This document shows, in pieces, positions 1-5,558 of a DNA stretch of 5,558 nucleotides. The stretch covers positions 1 through 5,558 of the forward strand of contig CALHZX010000089.1 of NCBI GenBank assembly GCA_938040725.1. The letters run 5' to 3'. The stretch is from an uncultured Actinomyces sp. (GTDB lineage Bacteria > Actinomycetota > Actinomycetes > Actinomycetales > Actinomycetaceae). How positions within the stretch are numbered: position 1 is the first letter of the stretch; each line of letters opens with the position of its first letter. The position numbers and the translations under genes were made by a program. A model generated the notes under the pieces. The model was not told the DNA's origin. It saw only the letters and a program-made list of their open reading frames with translations, and did not search any database.

Positions 1-1022
1 CGACCCGCGCCCTTCAAAGCAAGAGTGCCTAGCCCCATCCCCATATCTCGCAGCATCATGCCTTCACCAATGATAGGTAAGGACTCAAGCACTGCAGCAG
101 CCCGAGCCGCATTTCCACCGCCAGCGGTGAGCGCAGCAAGAACTGCAGCCGGAACAAGTTCACCGAGTGCAGCACCGGGATCGTCTTTCCAGCCATCAAC
201 GTTGATCAGCGCGTCCCACATTTTCTTCGCGAAGCCTGCGGGGTCTGCCATAATCGCGTCACGTAGCGCATACAAGTCCTCAGCCGAGATTGTATTTTGC
301 TTGTGCTTCGCTTGCAGTTCATCCCAGGTGATCCACCCCAGCATATACCGCCCATAGTCCCACATGCCTTCAAGAGCCATGCCATACTGCAAGGACAATA
401 GACCCCAAACGCCATCAAAGATGCCCGCTATCGTACGTTTCGCAAAATGAACGGGGGCCCACGACGGATCGGGAGAACGGTTCGCCTGTTCATACAGCGT
501 GTTCGCGAGTTCCTCGCCAGCAGCATCAGTATCACTCACAGCAGCTTCAAAGTCCGCAATAGCTTGCGTTTTGATTGCCTCGCCAGGACGCGTGTCACGC
601 TCAGGATGGTATGACAGGTCATAAACGGGCATTCCGAAAATGCCCACCTTCGGATGCGCTGATGCCCATTGCTGCTCGGCAAGCGCCGCTTCCACGGAAG
701 CAACACCTGCCTCGTATGAAATCTTCGCCTCCGCTGCGCGTGCTTGCGCTTGTTCGAGCGCAGAGGCGTAGACCTCCCACGCATCAGCCGCCCGCCCGAA
801 AGTCGCCGAGGCGCACCACCACTTGTCCGGCTGCAGCTTGAAATGCTCGTGAAACCGATCGGCCGCACGCCCACTCCATCCGGATACTGAAATCTCCTGG
901 AGCGACCACGCGATGCGCTCACAGTCGGATGCCCGGTCACGCATCACCGCAACACGTCCACGAATGGAGCCGGGATCACCCTCGATCTCAAACACGGGAG
1001 CCCCCGTGTGCCTCACGCTCAT
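1..1022 (-). CDS. Type VII secreted polymorphic toxin, N-terminal 340 residues (3' end beyond window)
   Basis: The frame is open from ATG 1022 to the left edge, with no stop in 340 codons. GGGAGG lies five bases before the ATG, which is one base after the previous TGA. Residues about 10-105 match the actinobacterial type VII secretion signal domain of polymorphic toxins: GDPGSIR near 15-21, an amphipathic helix, GWSGRAADRF with intact W49-S50-G51, then a K-W-W stretch and a long Ala/Glu helix (ASALEQAQARAAEAK). Residues 106-200 are a mixed helical spacer. Aromatic-rich residues 200-236 (GIFDGVWGLL, GRYMLGWITW) and an Ala/Gly hydrophobic stretch at 284-303 follow D281-P282-G283, a pattern common just before C-terminal toxin domains. 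No catalytic toxin domain is visible, so activity is unknown. Codons are less GC-biased than in the housekeeping genes, including a TTA leucine at residue 315. Likely exported toward competitors by an ESX-type system, with three small partners upstream. Confidence 0.85.
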   Translation of the reverse strand, partial: MSVRHTGAPVFEIEGDPGSIRGRVAVMRDRASDCERIAWSLQEISVSGWSGRAADRFHEHFKLQPDKWWCASATFGRAADAWEVYASALEQAQARAAEAKISYEAGVASVEAALAEQQWASAHPKVGIFGMPVYDLSYHPERDTRPGEAIKTQAIADFEAAVSDTDAAGEELANTLYEQANRSPDPSWAPVHFAKRTIAGIFDGVWGLLSLQYGMALEGMWDYGRYMLGWITWDELQAKHKQNTISAEDLYALRDAIMADPAGFAKKMWDALINVDGWKDDPGAALGELVPAAVLAALTAGGGNAARAAAVLESLPIIGEGMMLRDMGMGLGTLALKGAG

Positions 1023-1023
1023 G

Positions 1024-1365
1024 TCAGCCTCCCAACACCAGTTGTTGCGTCGAGACACCAGCTGCTGCATCGCGAGCACGCGTCATCGCTTCCTCGCACG
1101 CGTCCATGTAATCCGAATAGATGCCCGCAACTCTGCCTAATCGTCCGGAGGCCTCAGAAATGTCTCGGAGCATCCCATTGAGTCCCTGATCCCACTTCGT
1201 ATTAAAGCTCTCCAGTGCTCCAGCTACGACGGGATCACCAACCATTCCAGAGTTGGGCGTATAGTCTGCGACATCATACGTTCTATTGCGTTCCTGCAGG
1301 TCGCTCAACTGCGATACGGCAGTACCCAACGCCTCAAGATCGACTTCAAAATCATGACTTCCCAT
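1024..1365 (-). CDS. Small helical protein, EspC/WXG100-like, putative type VII secretion partner
   Basis: The 113-residue protein starts with a short strand-like FEVDLEAL, then helix 1 (about 9-30), a Pro/Gly-containing loop (about 31-44), and a central helix with F54 and W58 (SFNTKWDQG). A long helix to about 101 and a polar tail follow. The arrangement of an aromatic F-x-x-x-W pair, then an L-x-x-x-x-x-Y stretch with paired tyrosines (Y83, Y86) and acidic residues, resembles the EspC-type or related ESX-secreted small proteins of actinobacteria. The export motif Y-x-x-x-[DE] is missed by one position: acidic residues lie five after each tyrosine. W58 is followed by D-Q-G, so it is not a true W-x-G. 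The ATG at 1365 has only a weak upstream GGTGAAGTGG. Its TGA is one base from the next gene's ATG. Role as toxin partner is inferred from this coupling. Confidence 0.78.
   Translation of the reverse strand: MGSHDFEVDLEALGTAVSQLSDLQERNRTYDVADYTPNSGMVGDPVVAGALESFNTKWDQGLNGMLRDISEASGRLGRVAGIYSDYMDACEEAMTRARDAAAGVSTQQLVLGG
1028..1033 (-). promoter_or_regulatory. Ribosome binding site of the toxin gene
   Basis: GGGAGG on the minus strand lies within the last codons of the preceding small gene, five bases before the ATG at 1022. Together with the one-base gap it fixes the toxin's start and suggests coupled translation. Confidence 0.75.
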
Positions 1366-1376
1366 GCCACTTCACC

Positions 1377-1676
1377 CTAATCAACGGCAGCGAATGCACG
1401 GGTTTCGGCGTCAATGCCCGCCTGACGGATTTCTTCGAATGCCTGCTTCAGGGAATCCAAGGCAGCGGCCATGTCTTCCACTCGGGCATCCATACGTTGC
1501 GCACACTCTTTCTGTGCTTGACGCGCCTCAGAGGTATCCGACCACTCGACCAGCTCATGCTCCACGAGGTCCGACATCTCGGTGCCCCCTTCCCGCAGTT
1601 TCAACGCCGCACGCTCTACATCATCCATGATGTAATTGACAGCGGTCTCATTGAAGACAAGGTCGTTCCCACTCAT
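1377..1676 (-). CDS. Small WXG100-like helical protein, putative type VII secretion partner
   Basis: The 99-residue length is exactly that of WXG100 (ESAT-6-like) proteins, which form helical-hairpin dimers and leave the cell through ESX-type secretion machines. Helix 1 covers about 10-43 and helix 2 about 48-95. The turn between them carries W45-S46-D47 in place of W-x-G, so the invariant glycine is replaced by aspartate. Helix 2 has regularly spaced hydrophobic residues (M62, V66, M69, L73, L76, F80, I83). There is no signal peptide and no strict Y-x-x-x-[DE] motif at the tail, which ends AFAAVD. The ATG at 1676 overlaps the previous stop as ATGA, with GGGAG six bases upstream. The gene ends at TAG 1379-1377, and 11 bases separate it from the next. 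A structural partner of the toxin or of its small neighbours is likely by context; the family is not certain. Confidence 0.8.
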   Translation of the reverse strand: MSGNDLVFNETAVNYIMDDVERAALKLREGGTEMSDLVEHELVEWSDTSEARQAQKECAQRMDARVEDMAAALDSLKQAFEEIRQAGIDAETRAFAAVD

Positions 1677-1996
1677 GATGCGCTCCCGAAGCTCAGCGCG
1701 ATGTCATTCAGATCCCTGCTCGCATCTTCCTCCGCTGTCACAAGCGCTTCATCGACCGAGATCAAAGCCTGCGCATAGCGCTCCAGGTCGGCCTGATGTG
1801 CGTTTGCACCCTCACCCCACCGTTGTAGGGCGTCACTCAGAACCGATACATACGGCCCATTCACTCGCGCAACGTCATCGAGAATGCAGGACTCAAGCAT
1901 GTCTGCTACATCCACGAGCTTACTCTCGAAGTCGACCACATAACCCGCAGCCTTCGTTTGCGCACCAATGACAAGTCCAAAGCCAGGTCCACTCAC
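1673..1996 (-). CDS. Small helical protein, putative type VII secretion partner (WXG100-like), first gene of the operon
   Basis: The 107-residue protein has no signal peptide or membrane segment. I do not recognise a named family. It reads as two long amphipathic helices: about 12-45 (rich in Ala, Val, Asp) and about 62-103 (rich in Ala, Glu, Leu), separated by a turn at W60-G61-E62-G63. This is the layout of WXG100 proteins, but the motif is WGEG rather than W-x-G. A Tyr at 74 and several acidic residues follow in helix 2; no clear Y-x-x-x-[DE] export tail is seen. The GTG start at 1996 is chosen for its near-perfect Shine-Dalgarno. It is the first of four tightly packed genes and overlaps the next by four bases (ATGA), so translational coupling is likely. 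GC content is lower than in the neighbouring ABC-F gene. Export partner or chaperone of the toxin encoded last in the operon is an inference from context. Confidence 0.75.
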   Translation of the reverse strand: MSGPGFGLVIGAQTKAAGYVVDFESKLVDVADMLESCILDDVARVNGPYVSVLSDALQRWGEGANAHQADLERYAQALISVDEALVTAEEDASRDLNDIALSFGSAS

Positions 1997-2002
1997 AACG
2001 CT

Positions 2003-2009
2003 CCTCCTT
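2003..2009 (-). promoter_or_regulatory. Strong Shine-Dalgarno for the GTG-started first gene of the toxin operon
   Basis: AAGGAGG on the minus strand, close to a perfect anti-16S match, lies six bases before the GTG at 1996. It supports the non-ATG start and indicates efficient initiation at the head of the operon. Confidence 0.8.
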
Positions 2010-2027
2010 CAACGGATAGAGAGCGGC

Positions 2028-2062
2028 GAACACCACTCGTTCAACCACTTGTTCAGTTGAAC
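2028..2062. promoter_or_regulatory. Cluster of four GAAC/GTTC half-sites, candidate operator
   Basis: Read on the plus strand, half-sites are GAAC 2028-2031, GTTC 2039-2042, GTTC 2051-2054 and GAAC 2059-2062. They form a 7-bp inverted repeat, GTTCAAC 2039-2045 with GTTGAAC 2056-2062 (10-base spacer), and a tighter palindrome GTTCA-GT-TGAAC at 2051-2062. The first three half-sites begin 11 and 12 bases apart, about one helical turn. The cluster abuts the possible -10 at 2068-2063, where a repressor would act. The 7-bp arms could also fold as an RNA hairpin, but no U tract follows, so a terminator is less likely. The repeats are plain in the sequence; the function is inferred. Confidence 0.4.
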
Positions 2063-2085
2063 ATCGTATTTAATCACAACACATT

Positions 2086-4020
2086 TTACTCGAGCAAATC
2101 CGCCGCCTCGAGCCAGGCCTCCTCCAGTTCGTCGATTTCCGCCAGGACGTCCTGGTGGGCCGCCGAGACCTTCGTCAGTTCGGAGACCACCGTGGGGTCC
2201 GTGGCCACCTGGATCGACAGCTTCTCCAGCTTCGCCTCCAGGTTCGAGGCCTCCGCGCGCAGGCGCTCCAGCTTACGTTCGATGCGGGCCACTTCCTTCT
2301 TGGCCGCGCGCCGCGCCGCAGCGTCACTCACGCCGCCGCGAGCGCTCCCCTGCCCCGCGCTCTCCTCGCCCGAGGAGGCGTGCGCGGAGGACACGGCAGA
2401 GCGGGAGGCCGAGCCAGCCTCGTCGGAACGATTGGAGGAAGAGAAGGACCCGAAGTCGCCGGAGGCGCGCATCTGCAAGTACTGCTCGACGCCGCCGGGC
2501 AGCGCGCGCACCTGACCGTCGCCGAGGAGGGCCACCTGGTGGTCGGTGACGCGCTCAAGGAGGTAGCGGTCGTGCGAGACGACGACGAGGGTGCCCGGGA
2601 AGGTGTCGAGCAGGTCCTCCATGGACGCCAGGGTGTCGGTGTCGAGGTCGTTCGTGGGCTCGTCGAGGAGCAGCACGTTCGGCTGGCTCATCAGCAGGCG
2701 CATGAGCTGGAGGCGGCGGCGCTCGCCGCCCGAGATCTCGCTGATGCGCGTGTAGGCGCGGGCGCGCGTAAAACCCATGCGCTCCGTCATCTGGGAGGCG
2801 CTGACCTCCTTGCCATCCACGACGACGGTCTGGGCGACGTCGGCAACGGCCTCGACGACGCGCATGTCGGACAGGGCGTCGAGCTCGTGCGTGTCCTGGG
2901 AGAGGGTGGCGACCTGGACCGTCTTGCCGCGCTTGACGCGCCCCGACGTGGGCTCGAGGTCGCCGCGCAACAGGTTGAGGATCGTCGTCTTGCCGGCGCC
3001 GTTGACGCCGACGATGCCGACGCGCTCGGCGGGGGCCAGGCGCCAGGTGACGCCCTCGAGGATGTCCAGGCGTGAGCCGTCGGGGCGCATGAAGGACACG
3101 GAGACGTCCTCGAGGTCGATGACGTCCTTGCCCAGGCGCGCGGTCGCCATCTTCACCAGCTCGACGGTGTCGCGCGGGGGCGGCACGTCGGCGATGAGAG
3201 CCTCGGCGGCGGCGATGTGGAACTTCGGCTTGGAGGTGCGGGCGGGCGCCCCGCGGCGCAGCCAGGCGAGCTCCTTGGTGAGCAGGTTGGCGCGCTTGGC
3301 GGCGGCCACGTCCGCCTGTCGCATGCGCTCGGCGCGGGCCAGCGTGTAGGCGGCGTAGGAGCCGTCGTAGATTTCGACGTGCCCGGCGATCTGCGGACGA
3401 TCGCCGCCCGGGTCAACGCCGGGGACGACCTCCCAAATGTGCTCGCACACGGCGTCGAGGAACCAGCGGTCGTGGGTGACGGCCAGGAGCGCGCCGGACG
3501 CGCCGGGGCGGGCGAAGCGGGCGTTCAGGTGCGCGGCCAGCCACGCCACGCCCTCGACATCGAGGTGGTTGGTGGGCTCGTCCAGGCACACGATGTCCGC
3601 GGTGGCCGCGAGGACGCGGGCGAGCGCGACGCGGCGGCGCTGTCCGCCCGACAGGGTACCGACGAGGGCGGCGGGATTGATGTCAGCGAGGAGCCCAGCG
3701 TGGATGTCGCGCACGGCGGGGTTGGATGCCCACTCGTACTCCTCCATGCCGGGGTGGACGGCCTGGATGACGGTGTCTTCGGGGTCGAGCGTGTCCGCCT
3801 GGGTGAGGACGGCGACGCGCACGCCGTCGCGGCGGGTCACCACTCCCCCGTCGGGTTCCTGCGTGCCGGCGACGATGCGCAGGAGCGTGGATTTTCCGGC
3901 GCCGTTGGGGCCGAGGATGCCGACGCGGCTGCCGTCATCGAGGCCGACCGTGACACCTTCGAGGAGCTTGCGCGAGCCCGCGAGGGCGCCGACATTCTGG
4001 GTTCCGAGCAGGTGCGCCAT
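2086..4020 (-). CDS. ABC-F family ATPase, Uup-like (two ABC domains plus C-terminal coiled coil)
   Basis: ABC-F proteins are soluble, lack membrane domains and bind the ribosomal E site to modulate translation; some members give antibiotic resistance. The 644-residue protein has two nucleotide-binding domains. Domain 1: Walker A GPNGAGKST 37-45, signature LSGGQ 123-127, Walker B with LDEPTNHLD 146-154, H-loop His183. Domain 2: Walker A GVNGAGKTT 338-346, signature ISGGE 429-433, LLDEPTNDLD 451-460, His483. The linker at about 225-285 holds KELAWLRRGAPARTSK, like the ELxWLRRGxxARTxK linker of Uup-type members. A Ser/Gly-rich stretch (about 520-560) leads to a charged coiled coil (about 565-644), the Uup-type C-terminal domain. 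This suits a housekeeping Uup-like role better than a drug-resistance ABC-F, but family placement needs a tree. The open frame reaches upstream to 4305 inside ispE, but GGAGG seven bases before the ATG at 4020, and the homologous MAHLL start, fix the beginning. Stop is TAA. Confidence 0.95.
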   Translation of the reverse strand: MAHLLGTQNVGALAGSRKLLEGVTVGLDDGSRVGILGPNGAGKSTLLRIVAGTQEPDGGVVTRRDGVRVAVLTQADTLDPEDTVIQAVHPGMEEYEWASNPAVRDIHAGLLADINPAALVGTLSGGQRRRVALARVLAATADIVCLDEPTNHLDVEGVAWLAAHLNARFARPGASGALLAVTHDRWFLDAVCEHIWEVVPGVDPGGDRPQIAGHVEIYDGSYAAYTLARAERMRQADVAAAKRANLLTKELAWLRRGAPARTSKPKFHIAAAEALIADVPPPRDTVELVKMATARLGKDVIDLEDVSVSFMRPDGSRLDILEGVTWRLAPAERVGIVGVNGAGKTTILNLLRGDLEPTSGRVKRGKTVQVATLSQDTHELDALSDMRVVEAVADVAQTVVVDGKEVSASQMTERMGFTRARAYTRISEISGGERRRLQLMRLLMSQPNVLLLDEPTNDLDTDTLASMEDLLDTFPGTLVVVSHDRYLLERVTDHQVALLGDGQVRALPGGVEQYLQMRASGDFGSFSSSNRSDEAGSASRSAVSSAHASSGEESAGQGSARGGVSDAAARRAAKKEVARIERKLERLRAEASNLEAKLEKLSIQVATDPTVVSELTKVSAAHQDVLAEIDELEEAWLEAADLLE

Positions 4021-4994
4021 CAGATGGCCTCCGTCGATTCGATGCGGGCGCCGCACGCGGGCCCGTGGGTGGGGATTGCGCGCCCGACCGTGGGCACGTC
4101 GCTGAGGGTGGCCGCGAGCGCGCGGGCGTGCTCGGCGTCGCGCGCGAGGGCCGCGACGGTCGGGCCGGATCCGGACAGCGTGACGGCCAGGGCTCCCGCG
4201 TGGCGCGCGGCACCGATGGTCTCGGCCAGCTCGGCGCGCAGGCGTAGGGCGGGTGCCTGCAGATCGTTGACGAGGCAGTGGCGCAGTTCCTCGGGTTCCC
4301 CGCACAGGGCGGCGACTTCCTCGGGTGTTGGCTCGGCCAGGGCGGGCGCACCCGCCGCGTCGACACGGTCGAACTCGCGGAACACCTCGGGGGTGGACTG
4401 GCCCTCGCGAGACAGGAGCATGACCCAGTGGTGCTGGCCCTCCTCGTCCCCCTCGCGCAGGACATTCATGTGGTCGCCGCGCCCGGTTCCCAGCGCGATG
4501 CCGCCCGCCAGGCAGGCGGGGACGTCAGCACCCAGCGAGCGACCGATGGCCTGGAGTTGTTCGGCACCCAGCCCCAGCTCCCACAGCTCGTTGCAGGCCA
4601 CCAGGGCGGCGGCCGCGTCGGCGGATCCGCCGGCCATGCCGCCGGCGACGGGGACGCGCTTGTCGACGCGAATGCTCAGGCCCGCGGCAGTGGACGCCCA
4701 GGGGCCCGCAGCAGCGAGGCGTTGGAGGACGCGCGCAGCGCGCACAGCCAGGTGGGTGGCCGGGTCGAGGTCCGCCATGGCGCGGGTCGTGGCCTCGTCG
4801 ACGCTGCCGTCGGGCAGGTACGCGATCGTCTCCACGCGCACGCCGGGCGTCTTGGAGGTGCGCACGGTGACGGTCTCGCGCAGATTCAGGGCCTCGAAGA
4901 CCGTGACTAGGGGGTGGTAGCCGTCGGGCGTGGGCGCGCCGACGCGCAGGGTCAGGTTGACTTTTCCGGGCGCACTGGCGCGCACTTCACGCAT
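4020..4994 (-). CDS. ispE: IspE, 4-diphosphocytidyl-2-C-methyl-D-erythritol kinase
   Basis: This cytoplasmic GHMP-family kinase phosphorylates the 2-hydroxyl of CDP-methylerythritol with ATP, the fourth step of the MEP pathway to isopentenyl diphosphate. The 324-residue protein has the N-terminal PGKVNL motif, with Lys11 matching the catalytic lysine. GYH at 25-27 contacts substrate, and the glycine-rich ATP loop PVAGGMAGGSADAAAAL spans 115-131. LGADVP contains Asp157, matching the catalytic aspartate, and the C-terminal GHMP motif LSGSGPT is at 273-279. All key residues are present. It is slightly longer than the roughly 280-310 residues usual for the family; the extra length looks like the 215-240 acidic loop and a short tail. 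The ATG at 4994 is supported by GAAGGA about five bases upstream. It lies 39 bases after rsmA, and its TGA shares one base with the ATG of the ABC-F gene, which suggests an operon. Confidence 0.97.
   Translation of the reverse strand: MREVRASAPGKVNLTLRVGAPTPDGYHPLVTVFEALNLRETVTVRTSKTPGVRVETIAYLPDGSVDEATTRAMADLDPATHLAVRAARVLQRLAAAGPWASTAAGLSIRVDKRVPVAGGMAGGSADAAAALVACNELWELGLGAEQLQAIGRSLGADVPACLAGGIALGTGRGDHMNVLREGDEEGQHHWVMLLSREGQSTPEVFREFDRVDAAGAPALAEPTPEEVAALCGEPEELRHCLVNDLQAPALRLRAELAETIGAARHAGALAVTLSGSGPTVAALARDAEHARALAATLSDVPTVGRAIPTHGPACGARIESTEAI
4028..4032 (-). promoter_or_regulatory. Ribosome binding site of the ABC-F gene
   Basis: GGAGG on the minus strand lies inside the last codons of ispE, with a seven-base spacer to the ATG at 4020. 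It decides the start against the longer open frame reaching 4305. With the TGATG stop/start overlap it suggests translational coupling of ispE and the ABC-F gene. Confidence 0.8.
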
Positions 4995-5033
4995 GGCGTT
5001 CCTTCTTCCTGCCGATTGTCTTCCCAGCCGCCG

Positions 5034-5558
5034 TCAGCGGGCTGCGGTCGAGGCCTCGAGGGTGCCGTTGGCGCGAGCCTCGATAACGGCGCGTCCCAGC
5101 TCGACGAACTCGTCGATCGAGAGGGTCTCGCCGCGGCGCGTCGGGTCGATGCCGGCGGCTGACAGGAGGGCCTCGGAGGCCTCGGGACCGCCCGCCCAGT
5201 TCTTGAGGGCCGCGCGCAGGGTCTTGCGACGCTGACCGAAGGCCACGTCGGTGACCTCGAAGGTGGCGCGGCGCAGCTCGTCGTCCCCGCGCGGAGCCTC
5301 CAGGCGCGTCAGGCGCACGAGCGCGCTATCGACGCCGGGCACCGGCCAAAACACCGAGCGACCAATCGTCCCCGCGCGCTCAACCGAGCCGTACCAGGAG
5401 GCCTTCACGGAAGGCACCCCGTAGGTGCGCGATCCGGGGCCGGCGGCCAGGCGGTCCGCGACCTCGGCCTGAACCATGACGACGACGACCTGGATGGAGG
5501 GGAAGGCCTCGAGCATGTTGAGCAGAACCGGCACGGCCACGTTGTACGGCAGGTTCGC
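5034..5558 (-). CDS. rsmA: RsmA (KsgA), 16S rRNA adenine dimethyltransferase, C-terminal part (5' end beyond window)
   Basis: RsmA uses S-adenosylmethionine to dimethylate two adjacent adenosines in the 3'-terminal helix of 16S rRNA (A1518/A1519 in E. coli numbering), a late step of small-subunit assembly in the cytoplasm. The frame is open to the right edge and ends at TGA 5036-5034, giving 174 residues. The first visible residues read ANLPYN; NLPYN is the family's motif IV, which binds the target adenine. Next come the conserved VQAEVADRL segment, a YG-x-PSV stretch and FWPVPGVDSALVRL, matching the family's F-x-P-x-P-x-V-[DE]-S signature. The rest is the small helical C-terminal domain. Family members are about 260-300 residues, so roughly 100-120 N-terminal residues, including the SAM-binding motifs, lie outside. 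A GTG at 5540 is not the start, because NLPYN lies upstream of it in the same frame. It precedes ispE by 39 bases, the usual actinobacterial order. Confidence 0.97.
   Translation of the reverse strand, partial: ANLPYNVAVPVLLNMLEAFPSIQVVVVMVQAEVADRLAAGPGSRTYGVPSVKASWYGSVERAGTIGRSVFWPVPGVDSALVRLTRLEAPRGDDELRRATFEVTDVAFGQRRKTLRAALKNWAGGPEASEALLSAAGIDPTRRGETLSIDEFVELGRAVIEARANGTLEASTAAR

Larger units (their letters stand above)
1997..2085 (-). promoter_or_regulatory. Intergenic region, candidate promoter of the type VII toxin operon
   Basis: This 89-base gap is the only sizeable one between the housekeeping cluster and the accessory operon, and it is clearly AT-richer at its right end (2063-2085). 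On the minus strand it contains TACGAT (2068-2063), which fits an actinobacterial -10 element, but no convincing -35 sits 16-18 bases upstream. A second weak option is TTGAAC (2044-2039) as a -35 with a poor -10. No GC-rich hairpin followed by a U tract is present, so read-through from the ABC-F gene cannot be excluded. The promoter call is an inference from position and composition. Confidence 0.4.

Noticed and set aside
536..940. 134-codon minus-strand open frame inside the toxin region
   Set aside because: It is in a different frame from the continuous 340-codon toxin frame, and its product is Arg-rich and unlike any domain.
1215..1778. 187-codon open frame on the plus strand
   Set aside because: It is opposite three small genes that have overlapping starts and stops, Shine-Dalgarno sites and helical-hairpin patterns; the plus-strand product has no recognisable pattern.
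2028..2062. LexA/SOS box
   Set aside because: The actinobacterial SOS box is GAAC-N4-GTTC. Here GAAC and GTTC in that order are seven bases apart, and the N4-spaced pair is in the reverse order (GTTC-N4-GAAC).
2039..2062. Rho-independent terminator after the ABC-F gene
   Set aside because: The 7-bp stem is not GC-rich, its loop is 10 bases, and no U tract follows in the direction of transcription.
2155..3075. 306-codon open frame on the plus strand
   Set aside because: It is antisense to the second half of the ABC-F gene, is low-complexity in composition, and has no convincing ribosome site or known motif.
4021..4305. Upstream extension of the ABC-F frame to 4305
   Set aside because: The extra 95 residues are Arg/Pro-rich out-of-frame ispE sequence. 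The ATG at 4020 has a good Shine-Dalgarno and begins the conserved protein.
3217..4920. 567-codon open frame on the plus strand, opposite the ABC-F and ispE genes
   Set aside because: It lies antisense to two genes with complete sets of family motifs. Its composition (runs of Gly, Ala, Arg and Val) is what GC-rich antisense frames give, and no motif is recognisable.
1..5558. CRISPR array, tRNA or rRNA gene, insertion sequence
   Set aside because: I found no spaced direct repeats, no tRNA-like cloverleaf or rRNA sequence, and no transposase motif. Almost all of the window is accounted for by seven coding genes.

Overview
The window comes from a high-GC Gram-positive bacterium (Actinomycetota). 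The gene order rsmA-ispE-ABC-F ATPase, the GC-rich codon use of that block, and a type VII secretion style toxin locus with an actinobacterial N-terminal signal domain all fit. An Actinomyces/Schaalia-like host is a reasonable guess, but the sequence alone does not prove it. All seven supported genes lie on the minus strand, so transcription runs from right to left.

Right part (about 2086-5558): a housekeeping cluster. It begins with the C-terminal 174 residues of RsmA (KsgA), the 16S rRNA adenine dimethyltransferase. Complete IspE follows (CDP-ME kinase of the non-mevalonate isoprenoid pathway), then a complete two-domain ABC-F ATPase of the Uup-like type. IspE and the ABC-F gene overlap by one base (TGATG), so they are probably co-transcribed and translationally coupled. 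RsmA and ABC-F proteins act on ribosomes; IspE supplies isoprenoid precursors.

Junction (1997-2085): an 89-base AT-richer gap separates this cluster from the next genes. It holds four GAAC/GTTC half-sites within 35 bp, forming overlapping inverted repeats, and then a strong Shine-Dalgarno sequence for a GTG-started gene. It is the best candidate for a promoter/operator of the second block. No clear terminator is visible.

Left part (1-1996): a compact accessory operon with visibly lower GC. Three small, mostly helical proteins of about 100 residues (107, 99 and 113 aa) resemble WXG100/EspC-type partners but have degenerate W motifs. The fourth gene starts 1 base after the third ends and runs off the left edge. 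Its first 340 residues carry an N-terminal domain with an intact W-S-G turn, typical of polymorphic toxins exported by type VII (ESX-like) secretion. An Ala/Gly-rich hydrophobic stretch of the kind that precedes a C-terminal toxin domain follows. The toxic domain and any immunity gene would lie outside the window.

I infer that the three small proteins are cognate export partners or chaperones of this toxin, comparable in arrangement to the small helical partners found beside LXG toxins in Firmicutes. This is the most interesting part of the window.
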